Positions 45,696-55,956 of a stretch of DNA of 64,000 nucleotides are shown here, one piece after another. Numbering within the stretch: position 1 is the stretch's first letter; the number at the start of each line of letters is the position of its first letter. This DNA is from Achromobacter sp. UMC46 (lineage in GTDB: Bacteria > Pseudomonadota > Gammaproteobacteria > Burkholderiales > Burkholderiaceae_B): contig NZ_LZZS01000003.1 of assembly GCF_014170335.1 (NCBI RefSeq), positions 62,001-126,000 on the forward strand, in the 5' to 3' direction. Both the position numbers and the translations under genes were made by a program. The notes under the pieces are model-generated. The model ran no database searches, was not told the origin of the DNA, and saw nothing but the letters and a program-made list of their open reading frames with translations.

Positions 45696-46829
45696 TCACT
45701 TCGTGCAGGCGTCCGGCGCCAGATTGGCCGGATCGCCGCAGGCGGTCCATTGCGCGGGCGTCATGGCCGGCAGCAGGGCGACCCGCCCCATCGGGTCGAA
45801 ATAGAACAGGACCCGGCCCGGGTGCGCGTGCATGGCCTGCCAGATCTGCTCCTGGGCCTGCGGCGTCAGATTCGCCGCGCCTTGCGCATCGGTTTCCCCC
45901 TTGGCCAGCACGGTCTGCAGTGCCGGGTCCCAGGACGACTGGTCGTCGCCGTCCATCGGCACGTCGTCGGGGATGCGCACGATGCGCCATTCCACGCCCG
46001 GGATTTCACCGGGCATCGCCGCCATCTGTTCGCGCTGGCGCGGGTACAGGCGGTCAGGCCGCACGGCGGGTTCGGGGTAGGCGAAAAGCCCTTGGCTATC
46101 GCCCGGCGCGATCAACGCGGAAGGCTGGCGCACATAGCGTTGCGCCGGCTTGCCCTGCGCGTCGAAGGTCTGCACTGCCAGCGGCTGGCCGGGCGACAAC
46201 GTGTCGACCACGCGCAGTAAACGGCCCGAGGCGTCGTGCAGATAATGGCGGCTGGCGCCTGGACCTTTGGCATCGCCGCAACGGTCGTCGATGAAGGTGG
46301 TCAGCACGCCCTGCGCGTTGCGCTGCAGGCAGACGCGGCGGGTCGCGGCGTAGGGCAGCGCGCTGGACGCGCCGGCCAGGTCGTATTCGGTGTAGGCGGC
46401 CAGCGCGCCGGCCGCGTCGTAGGCCAGGGTGTAGCCGCTTTCAAGGAGGGTCCGGCCGCGGATCTTGCCATAGCGCTCGATGCGGCACAGCTTGCCCGCC
46501 GGATCGAAGTAAAGCCGGGTGGGCGCCGCCGTGCCCGGAGTTTCCCGTGCGCGGTAGGCGGACCAATCCACCTTGTCGGCCCAGGTCTGCGGATTCAAAT
46601 CGCCGCGCTCATGCGTCCAGGCCAGTTTGCGGTTCGTCGGGACGCGTTCGCCGCGCTTGCCCAGCAGCACGCGATCGTCCGCCAGGTCGACGGACACCGG
46701 CACGGCCGGCAGCGGCGAGGGCACCGAAAAATCGGTTTCCACCGGCCCGCATTCCGCCAGCGCTAGCGCAGGCGCGGCAAGCAGGGCATGGGCGGCAGCC
46801 AGCGACACCGCAAGCGATAGCTTATGCAT
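45696..46829 (-). CDS. Secreted protein of unknown function with YD-like repeats
   Basis: A 377-residue exported protein; the signal peptide ends ALAEC near residue 26. I do not recognise the family. The middle (about 105-225) has several stretches of the form L-Y-F-D-P-A-G-K-L-x-R-I and Y-x-Y/L-A-Y-D-A-A-G-A-L, recalling the YD/RHS strand pattern seen in wall-associated toxin and MORN-like proteins. Five or so cysteines are spread as pairs, suggesting disulfides. It begins 8 bp before the stop of the next unknown gene upstream, so both are translated together. Confidence 0.7.
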   Translation of the reverse strand: MHKLSLAVSLAAAHALLAAPALALAECGPVETDFSVPSPLPAVPVSVDLADDRVLLGKRGERVPTNRKLAWTHERGDLNPQTWADKVDWSAYRARETPGTAAPTRLYFDPAGKLCRIERYGKIRGRTLLESGYTLAYDAAGALAAYTEYDLAGASSALPYAATRRVCLQRNAQGVLTTFIDDRCGDAKGPGASRHYLHDASGRLLRVVDTLSPGQPLAVQTFDAQGKPAQRYVRQPSALIAPGDSQGLFAYPEPAVRPDRLYPRQREQMAAMPGEIPGVEWRIVRIPDDVPMDGDDQSSWDPALQTVLAKGETDAQGAANLTPQAQEQIWQAMHAHPGRVLFYFDPMGRVALLPAMTPAQWTACGDPANLAPDACTK

Positions 46830-47463
46830 ATTGTTGCGCGTCCATGTGCTTCACCAGGTCCCAGAACTCTTTGGATACGCCGCCCAGGCGCAGCTTGCCC
46901 TGCGCGTCTTCGAACAACAGGAACGGGTAGGCGTCGCGCGTCAACACGCCCGGGTCCGGCAGCCGGTAAGGCTTGAAGACCTCGGGGTTGTTGAAGTAGC
47001 TCTCCAACCGCCCGCCGCCATCCACGTGCATATAGCGCACGCGCAACGTCTGCTGCTTGAAGGCCGCCTGAGTTTCGGGATAGACGCCGCCGTCACCCGC
47101 GACGACGGCGTTGGCCAGCGCCGCCATGAACACGCGCTGGATGCCGACAAAGCGGATTTCACCGTGGGTGCTGTCGCCTTGGGCGCGAGCCACCTCCTTC
47201 ACCAGCTGCGACGCGCGTGAGCCAGGCACCAGGGTGTTGGCGAAAAGGGCATCGACGTCGGCATCCGCTCGGCCAGGGGATTGCCGCAGCTTCTGGAAGT
47301 CTTGCCGGAAGTCATGCAGCCATTGCCGGTAGCGCTGGTTCTCCAATTCGCGGTCGAAGGACTCGGCGCGGCTGGCCCCCGCGTATAGCGTGGCCAGGCA
47401 GAGCAGGGCCAGCAGGCAAAGGCGCTGGAACCATAGGGTGCAGACGTGAGGGTAGGTGCGCAT
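46822..47463 (-). CDS. Exported protein of unknown function, coupled to the YD-like gene
   Basis: A 213-residue protein with a hydrophobic N-terminus (about 12-35, ending ASRA) that looks like a signal peptide. The mature part starts ESFDRELENQRYRQWLHDFRQDFQKLRQSPGRADADVDALF and later has RVRYMHVDGGGRLESYFNNPEVFKPYRLPDPGVL. I do not recognise it. Start MRTYPHV at 47463 is preferred; an in-frame ATG 31 codons earlier lacks signal-like sequence. Its stop overlaps the start of the YD-like gene, so the two products probably act together. Confidence 0.65.
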   Translation of the reverse strand: MRTYPHVCTLWFQRLCLLALLCLATLYAGASRAESFDRELENQRYRQWLHDFRQDFQKLRQSPGRADADVDALFANTLVPGSRASQLVKEVARAQGDSTHGEIRFVGIQRVFMAALANAVVAGDGGVYPETQAAFKQQTLRVRYMHVDGGGRLESYFNNPEVFKPYRLPDPGVLTRDAYPFLLFEDAQGKLRLGGVSKEFWDLVKHMDAQQYA

Positions 47464-47556
47464 AGGGTAGCCCGACGAGTGTGCTGCGATTGTAGCGGCC
47501 ACGCGTGTCGCATCCGTGGCGGTGTGGCCGGTCGCGCTGACCGCGATGGAAAACAA

Positions 47557-47763
47557 CCGGGCCTGGTCTCATCCGACGCGATCGGCTACTACGCCTTCCA
47601 GTTCCGCGGCTTCAAGATCAAAGCCGGCAACAGTACCGATCTGCAGGATGCCAAGGTGATCATCAGCACCGGCAAGGTGTACTGGAATGCGTTGGCCAAC
47701 AACGATTGGAACGCCGCCGCGTTGAAGAACGACGGCACCCGCTACTCCCGACCTGCCTTATGA
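47557..47763 (+). pseudogene. Orphan coding fragment of unknown family
   Basis: About 68 codons end at a TGA and read as convincing protein (AIGYYAFQFRGFKIKAGNS, then STGKVYWNALANNDWNAAAL) with the high GC third position of genuine genes, but no credible start: the frame runs back through the promoter side of the divergent unknown gene. A GTG at 47524 could start an 80-residue product. Most likely the 3' end of a gene whose front was deleted. Its stop overlaps that of the convergent membrane-protein gene. Confidence 0.5.
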
Positions 47764-48270
47764 AGCGCTGTCGGCAAGTTGCGGCTTGCCGTAGAACCAG
47801 TACGCGCACAGGAACGCGCTTACCAGGCCGGTCAGGCCGCCCACGCACAGTGCGAACATCAGGTCCGACCATTCCATGTCCCGATGCGTGAACGCCGCCA
47901 GGAACGAGAAGCCGAACAGGCCGCCCACCAGCGCAAGCCTGGCGTAGTCGCGCCAGGCGGGGCGGGCGGGCCTGAGGGCGCCGGCGACGACGCCGCACAA
48001 CAGGGCGGGCACGGCGCCGAACAGGTAGAACCAGGGCAGACCGTAGAGCATCATCATCAGGGTCTGAGGATCCAGGGTGATGGCCGCCAGGGCCAGCACC
48101 ACACCGATCCCGCCGATGGCGGGCGCGGCGAAGGCATAGATGATGCCGCCGGCCAGCAGGTCACTGAAGATGCGCCGCCGGGTGTCGTCGGGACGGGGCC
48201 GCCAGAAGCGGCGGGCGACCGCGGCTAAGGTCGCAAGAAGCAGGGCGCCGAGAACAAGGGGGATGGCCAT
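47758..48270 (-). CDS. Small polytopic membrane protein of unknown function
   Basis: A 170-residue protein with about four to five hydrophobic helices (near 3-20, 45-70, 75-100, 112-130, 138-160) separated by short arginine-rich loops, e.g. RRFWRPRPDDTRRRIFSD and RPARPAWRDY. No family was recognised. ATG at 48270 follows a purine-rich stretch; an in-frame ATG 6 codons earlier is less likely. It faces the orphan fragment tail to tail. Confidence 0.7.
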   Translation of the reverse strand: MAIPLVLGALLLATLAAVARRFWRPRPDDTRRRIFSDLLAGGIIYAFAAPAIGGIGVVLALAAITLDPQTLMMMLYGLPWFYLFGAVPALLCGVVAGALRPARPAWRDYARLALVGGLFGFSFLAAFTHRDMEWSDLMFALCVGGLTGLVSAFLCAYWFYGKPQLADSAS

Positions 48271-48313
48271 CGCCGTATTCTGGCACAAGCGTGGCGGGCA
48301 GCCCGCCAGCGCC

Positions 48314-48934
48314 TTAGCGCGGCGTGCGCTGGTGCGGGACCAAGGGCGGCACGGGCTGATCGGCGATCAATTCCCAGAAGCCCGGCAGGAAGCATTCGGC
48401 CACCAGGAGCGGCTGGCCTTGGCGCCAGAACACGGACCGGCGCGCCCAGACGCGGGCGGCGTCGCGGTCGCGCTGTGCGGACGGCAGCACGCCGCGCGCC
48501 GTGGCGTGGAACGGCACCGGCGAGGCCAGCCGGCGGCACGCGAACGGCGAGCGGATGACGGTGCTGTCGTGATACAGCATGTCGGCCAGCGGCCGCGTCA
48601 GCAGCCGGCGCATGCCTTGCCAGGCGCCGTGCGACGCGCCCAGGGGCGTCAGGCTGCGGGCCGGCACGCTGTCCACGCCGTTCACCGACATCAACACCTC
48701 ACGGATCCACACCGGCGTGCCTGGTGCGATGCCCATCGCGCGGGCTTCATCCAGCGGGGCGCCGTCGGCGTATTCCGCCAGCACGCGCAGGCGGACCTGG
48801 CCCACCTGGCGCAGGCCGGCGGTCAGCGCGCCGGGACGGAACAGCCAGTGGCGCACGGCAGGGGGCAGGATCGGCGGGGCGACGGGAAGCCAGCCGGCGG
48901 CAAGAGGAGGGTGATGTGCTGCGGGTTTCATCAT
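48314..48934 (-). CDS. ubiC: Chorismate pyruvate-lyase
   Basis: A 206-residue enzyme that converts chorismate to 4-hydroxybenzoate and pyruvate, the first committed step of ubiquinone synthesis. WLFRPGALTAGLRQVGQVRLRVLAE near 29-53, WIREVLMSVNGVDSVPARSLTPL near 76-98 (containing the substrate-binding arginine) and ARRSVFWRQGQPLLVAECFLPGFW near 163-186 match UbiC. The usual partner ubiA is not adjacent. CATAAT (48943-48948, minus strand) ends 8 nt before the ATG with no Shine-Dalgarno sequence. Confidence 0.88.
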   Translation of the reverse strand: MMKPAAHHPPLAAGWLPVAPPILPPAVRHWLFRPGALTAGLRQVGQVRLRVLAEYADGAPLDEARAMGIAPGTPVWIREVLMSVNGVDSVPARSLTPLGASHGAWQGMRRLLTRPLADMLYHDSTVIRSPFACRRLASPVPFHATARGVLPSAQRDRDAARVWARRSVFWRQGQPLLVAECFLPGFWELIADQPVPPLVPHQRTPR

Positions 48935-49020
48935 GGCTGCGTATTATGCCAAGCTCGGCTCACGGCCCCAATGCGTCGCAATGACGCAGCGGGCGTTTCC
49001 AGCGTCCGGGAAAGCACTTA

Positions 49021-49050
49021 TTGTCCCAGGCGTTGGCGCCTCTCTATTAT
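49021..49050 (+). promoter_or_regulatory. Sigma70-like promoter of the amidohydrolase-transport operon
   Basis: TTGTCC (49021-49026) and TATTAT (49045-49050) are separated by 18 bp. Transcription would start near 49057, giving a leader of about 155 nt before the first gene. Confidence 0.6.
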
Positions 49051-49058
49051 CTGCCCAC

Positions 49059-49181
49059 GGTCAAGATTGACCAAAATGCCTTCACGGCATGCAGTGCCCC
49101 GCAGCAATGATTGCTGCTTGAACATTCAGTATGGCTATAGAAGCCCCCGACTTGCACGCGATGCGTGGTCGGGGGCTTTTT
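49059..49181 (+). promoter_or_regulatory. Structured leader with intrinsic terminator; candidate ANTAR antitermination target
   Basis: Hairpins in order: GGTCA/TGACC (49059-49072), ATGCC/GGCAT (49076-49090), GCAGCA/TGCTGC (49101-49117), then the terminator: 11-bp stem AAGCCCCCGAC (49141-49151) with 49168-49178, inner CACGC/GCGTG, and T5 to 49181. A competing small hairpin GGCT/AGCC (49133-49145) would use the 5' end of the terminator stem. This paired-hairpin plus terminator layout is what ANTAR proteins act on, and one is encoded in the same operon. Loop sequences do not fit the known hexaloop consensus cleanly. Confidence 0.65.
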
Positions 49182-49212
49182 CGTTTTCAATTTCTGGAAA
49201 GAGGGAGATCGC

Positions 49213-50142
49213 ATGCAAGCGTCGGACCCGCAGAGTTCCCCGGCCGAGCCGACCTGGGTGGCCAGTGTGCAGATGGCCCCCGTGATCGGCGAAGTCGCCG
49301 CCAATGTGGCCCGTTCGGCCGAACTGGTGGAACAGGCCGCCGCGCAAGGCGCGCGGCTGGTGGTGCTGCCCGAACTGGCCAACACGGGGTATGTGTTCCA
49401 AAGTCGCGCAGAGGCTTATGCCTTGGCCGAAGCCGTGCCCGGCGGCCCCAGTTCGCAGGCCTGGATCGCACTGGCGCAGCGGCTGGGCATCTACCTGGTG
49501 GCGGGCATCGCCGAACGCTGCGGCGACCGGCTGTACAACGCCGCGCTGATCGCAGGCCCCGCCGGCTATATCGGCACCTATCGCAAGCTGCATTTGTGGG
49601 GCGACGAAAACCTGTACTTCGAAGCGGGCGATCTGGGCCTGCCGGTATTCCATACCGAACTGGGCCGCCTGGGCGTCGCCATCTGCTACGACGGCTGGTT
49701 TCCCGAGGTCTACCGGGTACTGGCAGTGCGCGGCGCGGACATCGTGGCAGTGCCGACCAACTGGGTGCCGATGCCGGGGCAGACGCCCGACGGCCCGGTG
49801 ATGGCCCATGCGCTGACGATCGGCGCCGCGCACAGCAACGGTTTGACCGTGGTGTGCGCTGACCGCGTGGGCACCGAACGCGGCCAGCCGTTCGTGGGGC
49901 GCAGCCTGATCGTGGGGTCGCAGGGCTGGACGGCGGCAGGCCCCGCCAGCGCCGACCAGGAAGAAGTGCTGCTGGCGCCCTTCGACGTGAAAGCGTCGCG
50001 GCGGGCGCGCCAATTGAACGATTTCAACCACGTGCTGCGCGACAGGCGCTGCGATATCTACGACGAGCAACTGGGCGCGGGAGCTGCCGAAGGGCAGCCA
50101 AGCGCCAGGCATGTAGCCGACTTCCAAGGAGCCACCTCATGA
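49213..50142 (+). CDS. Nitrilase-superfamily carbon-nitrogen hydrolase
   Basis: A 309-residue cytoplasmic hydrolase with the complete triad: E54 in VVLPELANTGY, K125 in GTYRKLHLW and C158 in AICYDGWFPE. Members hydrolyse nitriles, aliphatic amides, carbamoyl or acylated amines; WVPMPGQTPDGPVMAHALTIGAAHSNGLTVVCADRVG after the cysteine is more like omega-amidase/carbamoylase branches than plant-type nitrilases. GAGGGAG precedes the ATG at 49213. As first gene after a regulated terminator and ahead of an ABC importer and AmiC/AmiR-like pair, it likely processes the imported compound. Stop overlaps the receptor gene by ATGA. Confidence 0.88.
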   Translation: MQASDPQSSPAEPTWVASVQMAPVIGEVAANVARSAELVEQAAAQGARLVVLPELANTGYVFQSRAEAYALAEAVPGGPSSQAWIALAQRLGIYLVAGIAERCGDRLYNAALIAGPAGYIGTYRKLHLWGDENLYFEAGDLGLPVFHTELGRLGVAICYDGWFPEVYRVLAVRGADIVAVPTNWVPMPGQTPDGPVMAHALTIGAAHSNGLTVVCADRVGTERGQPFVGRSLIVGSQGWTAAGPASADQEEVLLAPFDVKASRRARQLNDFNHVLRDRRCDIYDEQLGAGAAEGQPSARHVADFQGATS

Positions 50143-51305
50143 AACCCCTGTTCAGCAGCTTCCGCAACCGCTTGTCGTTCGTCGCACTGCTGGCCGCTAT
50201 CGGCAGCGCGCACGCCGCGGAACCGTTGCGCATCGGCGTGCCGGTCGGCCTGTCGGGCGCTAATAGCGTGGTGGCGCCCGGCGTGGTGCAGGCGTCCCAA
50301 TTGGCGGCCGACGAGATCAACGCGGCGGGCGGCATCCTTGGCCGCCAGGTCGTCCTGGAGATCGCCGACGACGCGTCGGGCGCCGTCGGCGCGCAAAAGG
50401 CCTACGACACCCTCGTGTTCCAGAAGAAGGTCGACGCCATCATCGCGATGGAGACCAGCGCGGCCCGCAACGCCGCGCTGCCCATCGTGTCGCGCGGCAA
50501 GGTGCCGTACATCTACACCTCGTTCTACGAAGGCCGTTCGTGCAACCGCTGGATGCATGTGAACGGCTGGGTGCCCGAGCAGCAGGTCGCGCCGGTCGTG
50601 GACCATTTCATGAAGGAGCGCGGCGCCAAGACCTTTTTCCTGGTCGGCAGCGACTACGCTTTCGGCCGCGGCATGCTGAAGTTCACGCGGGCGTACATCG
50701 AAAAGCAGGGCGGGCGCGTGGTGGGCGAGGAATACCTGCCCATCGACGGGTCAGACTGGACGCCGGTGGTGTCGAAGATCCGCTCGGCGACCCCGGACGC
50801 GCTGATCAGCTCGACGGCGGGCGGGGGACCCAACGTGAGCCTGGCCAAGCAGATCAAGGCGGCGGGGCTCACCATGCCCTACGGCAACCTGGCGATCGAC
50901 GAGGGCACGGCCAAGACCATGGGCGACACGGCGGTGGGCATGTACATGTCGGCGTCTTACCTGACCAGCATCGATACGCCGCAGAACCGCAAGTTCCTGG
51001 GCGGACTGAAGACGAAGTTCGGCAACGACGCCAAGACCGCCAACGAGTTCTCGGGCCCGCAGTACGAAGCCTTCTTCCTGTACAAGGCCGCCGTCGAGCG
51101 GGCGGGCGGCCTGGATCCGCAGAAGGTGGTGCAGGCGCTGAGCGAGGTGTCGTTCGACGGCCCGCGCGGCCCCGTGAAGATGGACCGGCAGCGGCACGCC
51201 GCGTTGACCATGCGCCTGGGCCAGGTGCAGCAGGACGGCTCCATCAAGATCTTGCAGACCTTCAACCAGGTGGACCCGGGCGCGCAATGCCCGGACTTGA
51301 AGTGA
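50139..51305 (+). CDS. Branched-chain-amino-acid/amide-type ABC transporter substrate-binding protein
   Basis: A 388-residue periplasmic receptor (Peripla_BP_6 fold). The signal peptide ends SAHA near residue 27; LRIGVPVGLSGANSVVAPGVVQASQLAADEINAAGGILGRQVVLEIADDASGAV is the classic LivJ/UrtA start, and two Rossmann-like lobes follow. Residues lining the cleft differ from amino-acid receptors, so the ligand may be an amide or ureide. Coupled to the hydrolase gene. A stem-loop at 51342-51365 separates it from the permease genes. Confidence 0.9.
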   Translation: MKPLFSSFRNRLSFVALLAAIGSAHAAEPLRIGVPVGLSGANSVVAPGVVQASQLAADEINAAGGILGRQVVLEIADDASGAVGAQKAYDTLVFQKKVDAIIAMETSAARNAALPIVSRGKVPYIYTSFYEGRSCNRWMHVNGWVPEQQVAPVVDHFMKERGAKTFFLVGSDYAFGRGMLKFTRAYIEKQGGRVVGEEYLPIDGSDWTPVVSKIRSATPDALISSTAGGGPNVSLAKQIKAAGLTMPYGNLAIDEGTAKTMGDTAVGMYMSASYLTSIDTPQNRKFLGGLKTKFGNDAKTANEFSGPQYEAFFLYKAAVERAGGLDPQKVVQALSEVSFDGPRGPVKMDRQRHAALTMRLGQVQQDGSIKILQTFNQVDPGAQCPDLK

Positions 51306-51365
51306 CGCCGCAGTCGCGTGACGCTGCAGTAACGTGAAAAACGCCGCCGGCCTGGTCCGGCGGCG
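51304..51365 (+). other. Intercistronic stem-loop and short tandem repeat
   Basis: CGCCGCCGG (51342-51350) pairs with CCGGCGGCG (51357-51365), loop CCTGGT, without a T-run: typical of hairpins that stabilise the receptor mRNA and lower permease expression. Just before it, GACGCCGCAGTCGCGT and GACGCTGCAGTAACGT (51304-51335) form an imperfect 16-bp tandem repeat. Confidence 0.6.
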
Positions 51366-51377
51366 CCGGAGACCGAT

Positions 51378-52203
51378 ATGGGTTTGCTGCTGGACATCTT
51401 GAGCACGGCCGCCATGCTGTTCATCGTGACGTCGGGGTTGATGATCATCTTCGGCGTGATGAAGGTCGTGAACTTCGCGCACGGGGCGATCCTGACGCTG
51501 GGAAGCTATGCCAGCCTGGTGGTGACCCAGTTGGGCTTGAACCCCTGGCTTGCGCTGCCGTTCGCACTGGCGGTCGGCGTGCTGGTGGGCATGGGCGTGG
51601 AACGCCTGATCGTGCAGCCGCTGTACAAGCGGCCGCTGGATGCGATCCTGGCCACGTGGGGGCTGGGCATCGTGATCGGCCAACTGATCACGGTGGCGTT
51701 CGGGCGCGAAGTGCAGTTCGTGGATTCGCCGATCCAGGGCGCCGTGTCCTTCCTGGGCACGGAATACTCGGCGTACCGCCTGTTCCTGGTGCCGGGCGCG
51801 CTGCTGATCTACGTGGCCATGACCTTGCTGCTGAACGGCACGCGTTTCGGCGTGCGGACCCGCGCGGTGATCATGAACGAGGACCTGGCGCGCGGCCTGG
51901 GCATCAACGCCGAACGCATCCGCTTCACGACGTTCGGCCTGGGCGCCGGGCTGGGCGCGCTGGCGGGCGCGCTGATCACGCCGCTGTCCAGCGTGGATCC
52001 CAACATGGGCCTGCCGTGGCTGGTCAGCGCCTTCATGCTTGTCATGGTGTCGGGCCATTCGATCACCGCATTGTTGCTGACCTGCCTGGTTTACGGCGCT
52101 TGCCAGGTGCTGGTGAGCATTTTCGTCAGCCCGATCCTGGGCGGCGTCACCATCGCCGTGCTGGCCGCGCTGACGCTGCGCCTGCGTCCCCAAGGATTCG
52201 CCC

Positions 52204-52211
<8 letters not shown>
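51378..52211 (+). CDS. ABC transporter permease, LivH type
   Basis: A 277-residue inner-membrane permease with about eight helices. MKVVNFAHGAILTLGSYAS near 32-50 and NTRGVTP-like region replaced by NEDLARGLGINAERIRFTTFGLGAGLGALAGAL near 170-202 (the coupling EAA-type loop) are LivH/UrtB landmarks. It pairs with the permease half of the downstream fusion protein. Overlaps that gene by 8 bp. Confidence 0.92.
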
Positions 52212-54017
<1,806 letters not shown>

Positions 54018-54021
<4 letters not shown>

Positions 54022-54731
54022 CGGGACCTACGCCGGCATTACGCCTGGAAGGGGTGTCCAGCGGCTACAAGGGCTCGGTGGTGCTGAACGAGGTGTCGCT
54101 GTCGGTCGAGCCCGGCACCTGCGTGGCGCTGCTGGGCAAGAACGGCATGGGAAAGAGCACGCTGCTCAAGACCGTCATGGGCTACCTGCCCAAGCTGCGC
54201 GGACGCGTCAGCGTGGGCGGGGTCGACGCCACGCGCTTGCGCCCGCACGAAGTGGCGCGCTGCGGCGTGGCGTACGCGGCGCAGGAACAGCCGCTGTTCC
54301 CCGACCTGAGCATCCGCGACAACCTGCGCCTGGGCTTGCCGCGCGAGAATCTCTTCGACGAGCGCTTCGCCGACATCGCCGAGCTGTTTCCGGTGTTCTC
54401 GACGCGGTTGCGCCAGCACGCCGGCACCTTGTCGGGCGGCGAACAGAAGATGCTGCTGGTGGCGCGCGGGCTGATGCAGCGGCCCGGATTGCTGCTGCTG
54501 GACGAGATCACCGAAGGGCTGCAGCCGTCGGTGATCGAGCGGCTGGGCCGCGCCCTGAACTGGGAGCGCGAACAACGCGGCACCACCATGCTCATCGTTG
54601 AGCAGAACGTGGCGTTCGCCCTGGACGTGGCCGACCGCTACCTGGTGTTGAAGCAGGGCGCCATCGTGGACGCGGGCGATGCTGGCGCGCCCGAGGCCAT
54701 CGGCCATATCATTGACCACCTGAAGGTATGA
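54018..54731 (+). CDS. ABC transporter ATP-binding protein, LivF/UrtE type
   Basis: A 237-residue ATPase forming a heterodimer with the ATPase half of the fusion. Walker A GKNGMGKST at 40-48, signature LSGGEQKMLLVARGL near 139-153, Walker B LLLLDEITEGLQPSVIERL with the LivF-type D-E-I/P-T-E-G-L-(Q/A)-P sequence, and the switch histidine position occupied by glutamine in IVEQNVAFAL, normal for LivF. Starts in ATGA overlap with the fusion gene. Confidence 0.93.
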
Positions 54732-54789
54732 ACGCCGCCGCTTCCGTCTCCGCCCTGGCCGGCCTGCTGGATTCACGCTCAAGGACGCA

Positions 54790-55956
54790 ATGATGACCTC
54801 GCTCCAGGACAAGGACGCGGAACGGACCGGGTGGCGCATCGGCGTGCTGTATTCCCGCAGTGGCGTGACGGGCACGACCGAGTCGCAGCACTTCTTCGGA
54901 ACGGTGCTGGCCGTGGAAGAGATCAACGCCTTGGGCGGCGTGCTGGGCCGGCCGCTGGAGCCGGTGGTGTACGACCCGGGCAGCGACGCCGAAGAATACC
55001 GCCGCCTGGCGGCCCGCCTGCTGCTGGACGACGAAGTCAGCGTCATCTTCGGCGGCTGCACCTCGCATTGCCGCAAAGCGATGCTGCCCGTGGTGGAACG
55101 CAGCAATTCCCTGCTGTGGTACGGCTCGGTCTACGAAGGCTTCGAGTATTCGCCCAACGTCATCTACACCGGCGCCGCGCCCAACCAGGGCAGCATGCAG
55201 CTGGCGGCCTACCTGATCCAGAATTGCGGCTCGCGCATCTTCCTGGTGGGGGCCGACTACATCTACCCGCGTGAAACGAACCGCATCATGCGCGAGACCG
55301 TGGAAGAGCACGGCGGCGAGATCCTGGACGAAACCTATCTGCCGCTGGGCTGCGACGAAAGCGACATCATCGATGTGGTGGCGGACATCCGGCGCATCCA
55401 GCCCGACGTGGTGTTCTCCACCCTGATCGGCGCGGACGCGCAGCGCTTCTACCAGCGCCACCACGAGGCCTGCCAGGAGGCGGGGCCGGAAACGGCCCAC
55501 ATCCCCATCGCCAGCCTGACCATGGCGGAGTCCGAAGTGGCCGAAATCGGGCCGCAGCGCTGTGTGGGCCACATCACCGCCGCCACCTATTTCAATACCG
55601 TCGATACGCCGGCCAACCAGCATTTCCTGGCGCGCTGGCGCGAGCGCTTCGGCGAGCAGCCCGCCAGCGTCTACGCCGAAACCTGCTACAGCCAGGTGCA
55701 CCTGTTCGCGCGCGCGCTGCAGCGCGTGGGCGGCATGGACACGCGCAAGCTGGTGCAGGCGGTGCATCAGGTCCAATTCGACGCGCCGGACGGGCGCATG
55801 TCCATCCTGGCCGAAAACAACCATTGCGTGCTGACGCCGCGCATCGGCGTGTGCCGGGCCGACGGGCGGTTCGACATCGTCTGGGAAAGCGACCAGCCGG
55901 TGAAGCCGGATCCTTACCTGACGGCGTTCGGCCTGGACGAATTCTGGTTGAAATGA
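54790..55956 (+). CDS. AmiC-like cytoplasmic ligand sensor
   Basis: A 388-residue periplasmic-binding-protein fold without a signal peptide. It follows Pseudomonas AmiC closely: IGVLYSRSGVTGTTESQHFFGTVLAVEEINALGGVLGRPLEPV, then SHCRKAMLPVVERSNSLLWY, YEGFEYSPNVIYTGAAPNQGS and GADYIYPRETNRIMRETVEEHGG. AmiC senses short amides and holds the antiterminator AmiR inactive until ligand binds. Its gene overlaps the ANTAR gene by ATGA, as expected for a pair made in equal amounts. It could alternatively be a receptor, but the missing export signal argues against that. Confidence 0.9.
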   Translation: MMTSLQDKDAERTGWRIGVLYSRSGVTGTTESQHFFGTVLAVEEINALGGVLGRPLEPVVYDPGSDAEEYRRLAARLLLDDEVSVIFGGCTSHCRKAMLPVVERSNSLLWYGSVYEGFEYSPNVIYTGAAPNQGSMQLAAYLIQNCGSRIFLVGADYIYPRETNRIMRETVEEHGGEILDETYLPLGCDESDIIDVVADIRRIQPDVVFSTLIGADAQRFYQRHHEACQEAGPETAHIPIASLTMAESEVAEIGPQRCVGHITAATYFNTVDTPANQHFLARWRERFGEQPASVYAETCYSQVHLFARALQRVGGMDTRKLVQAVHQVQFDAPDGRMSILAENNHCVLTPRIGVCRADGRFDIVWESDQPVKPDPYLTAFGLDEFWLK

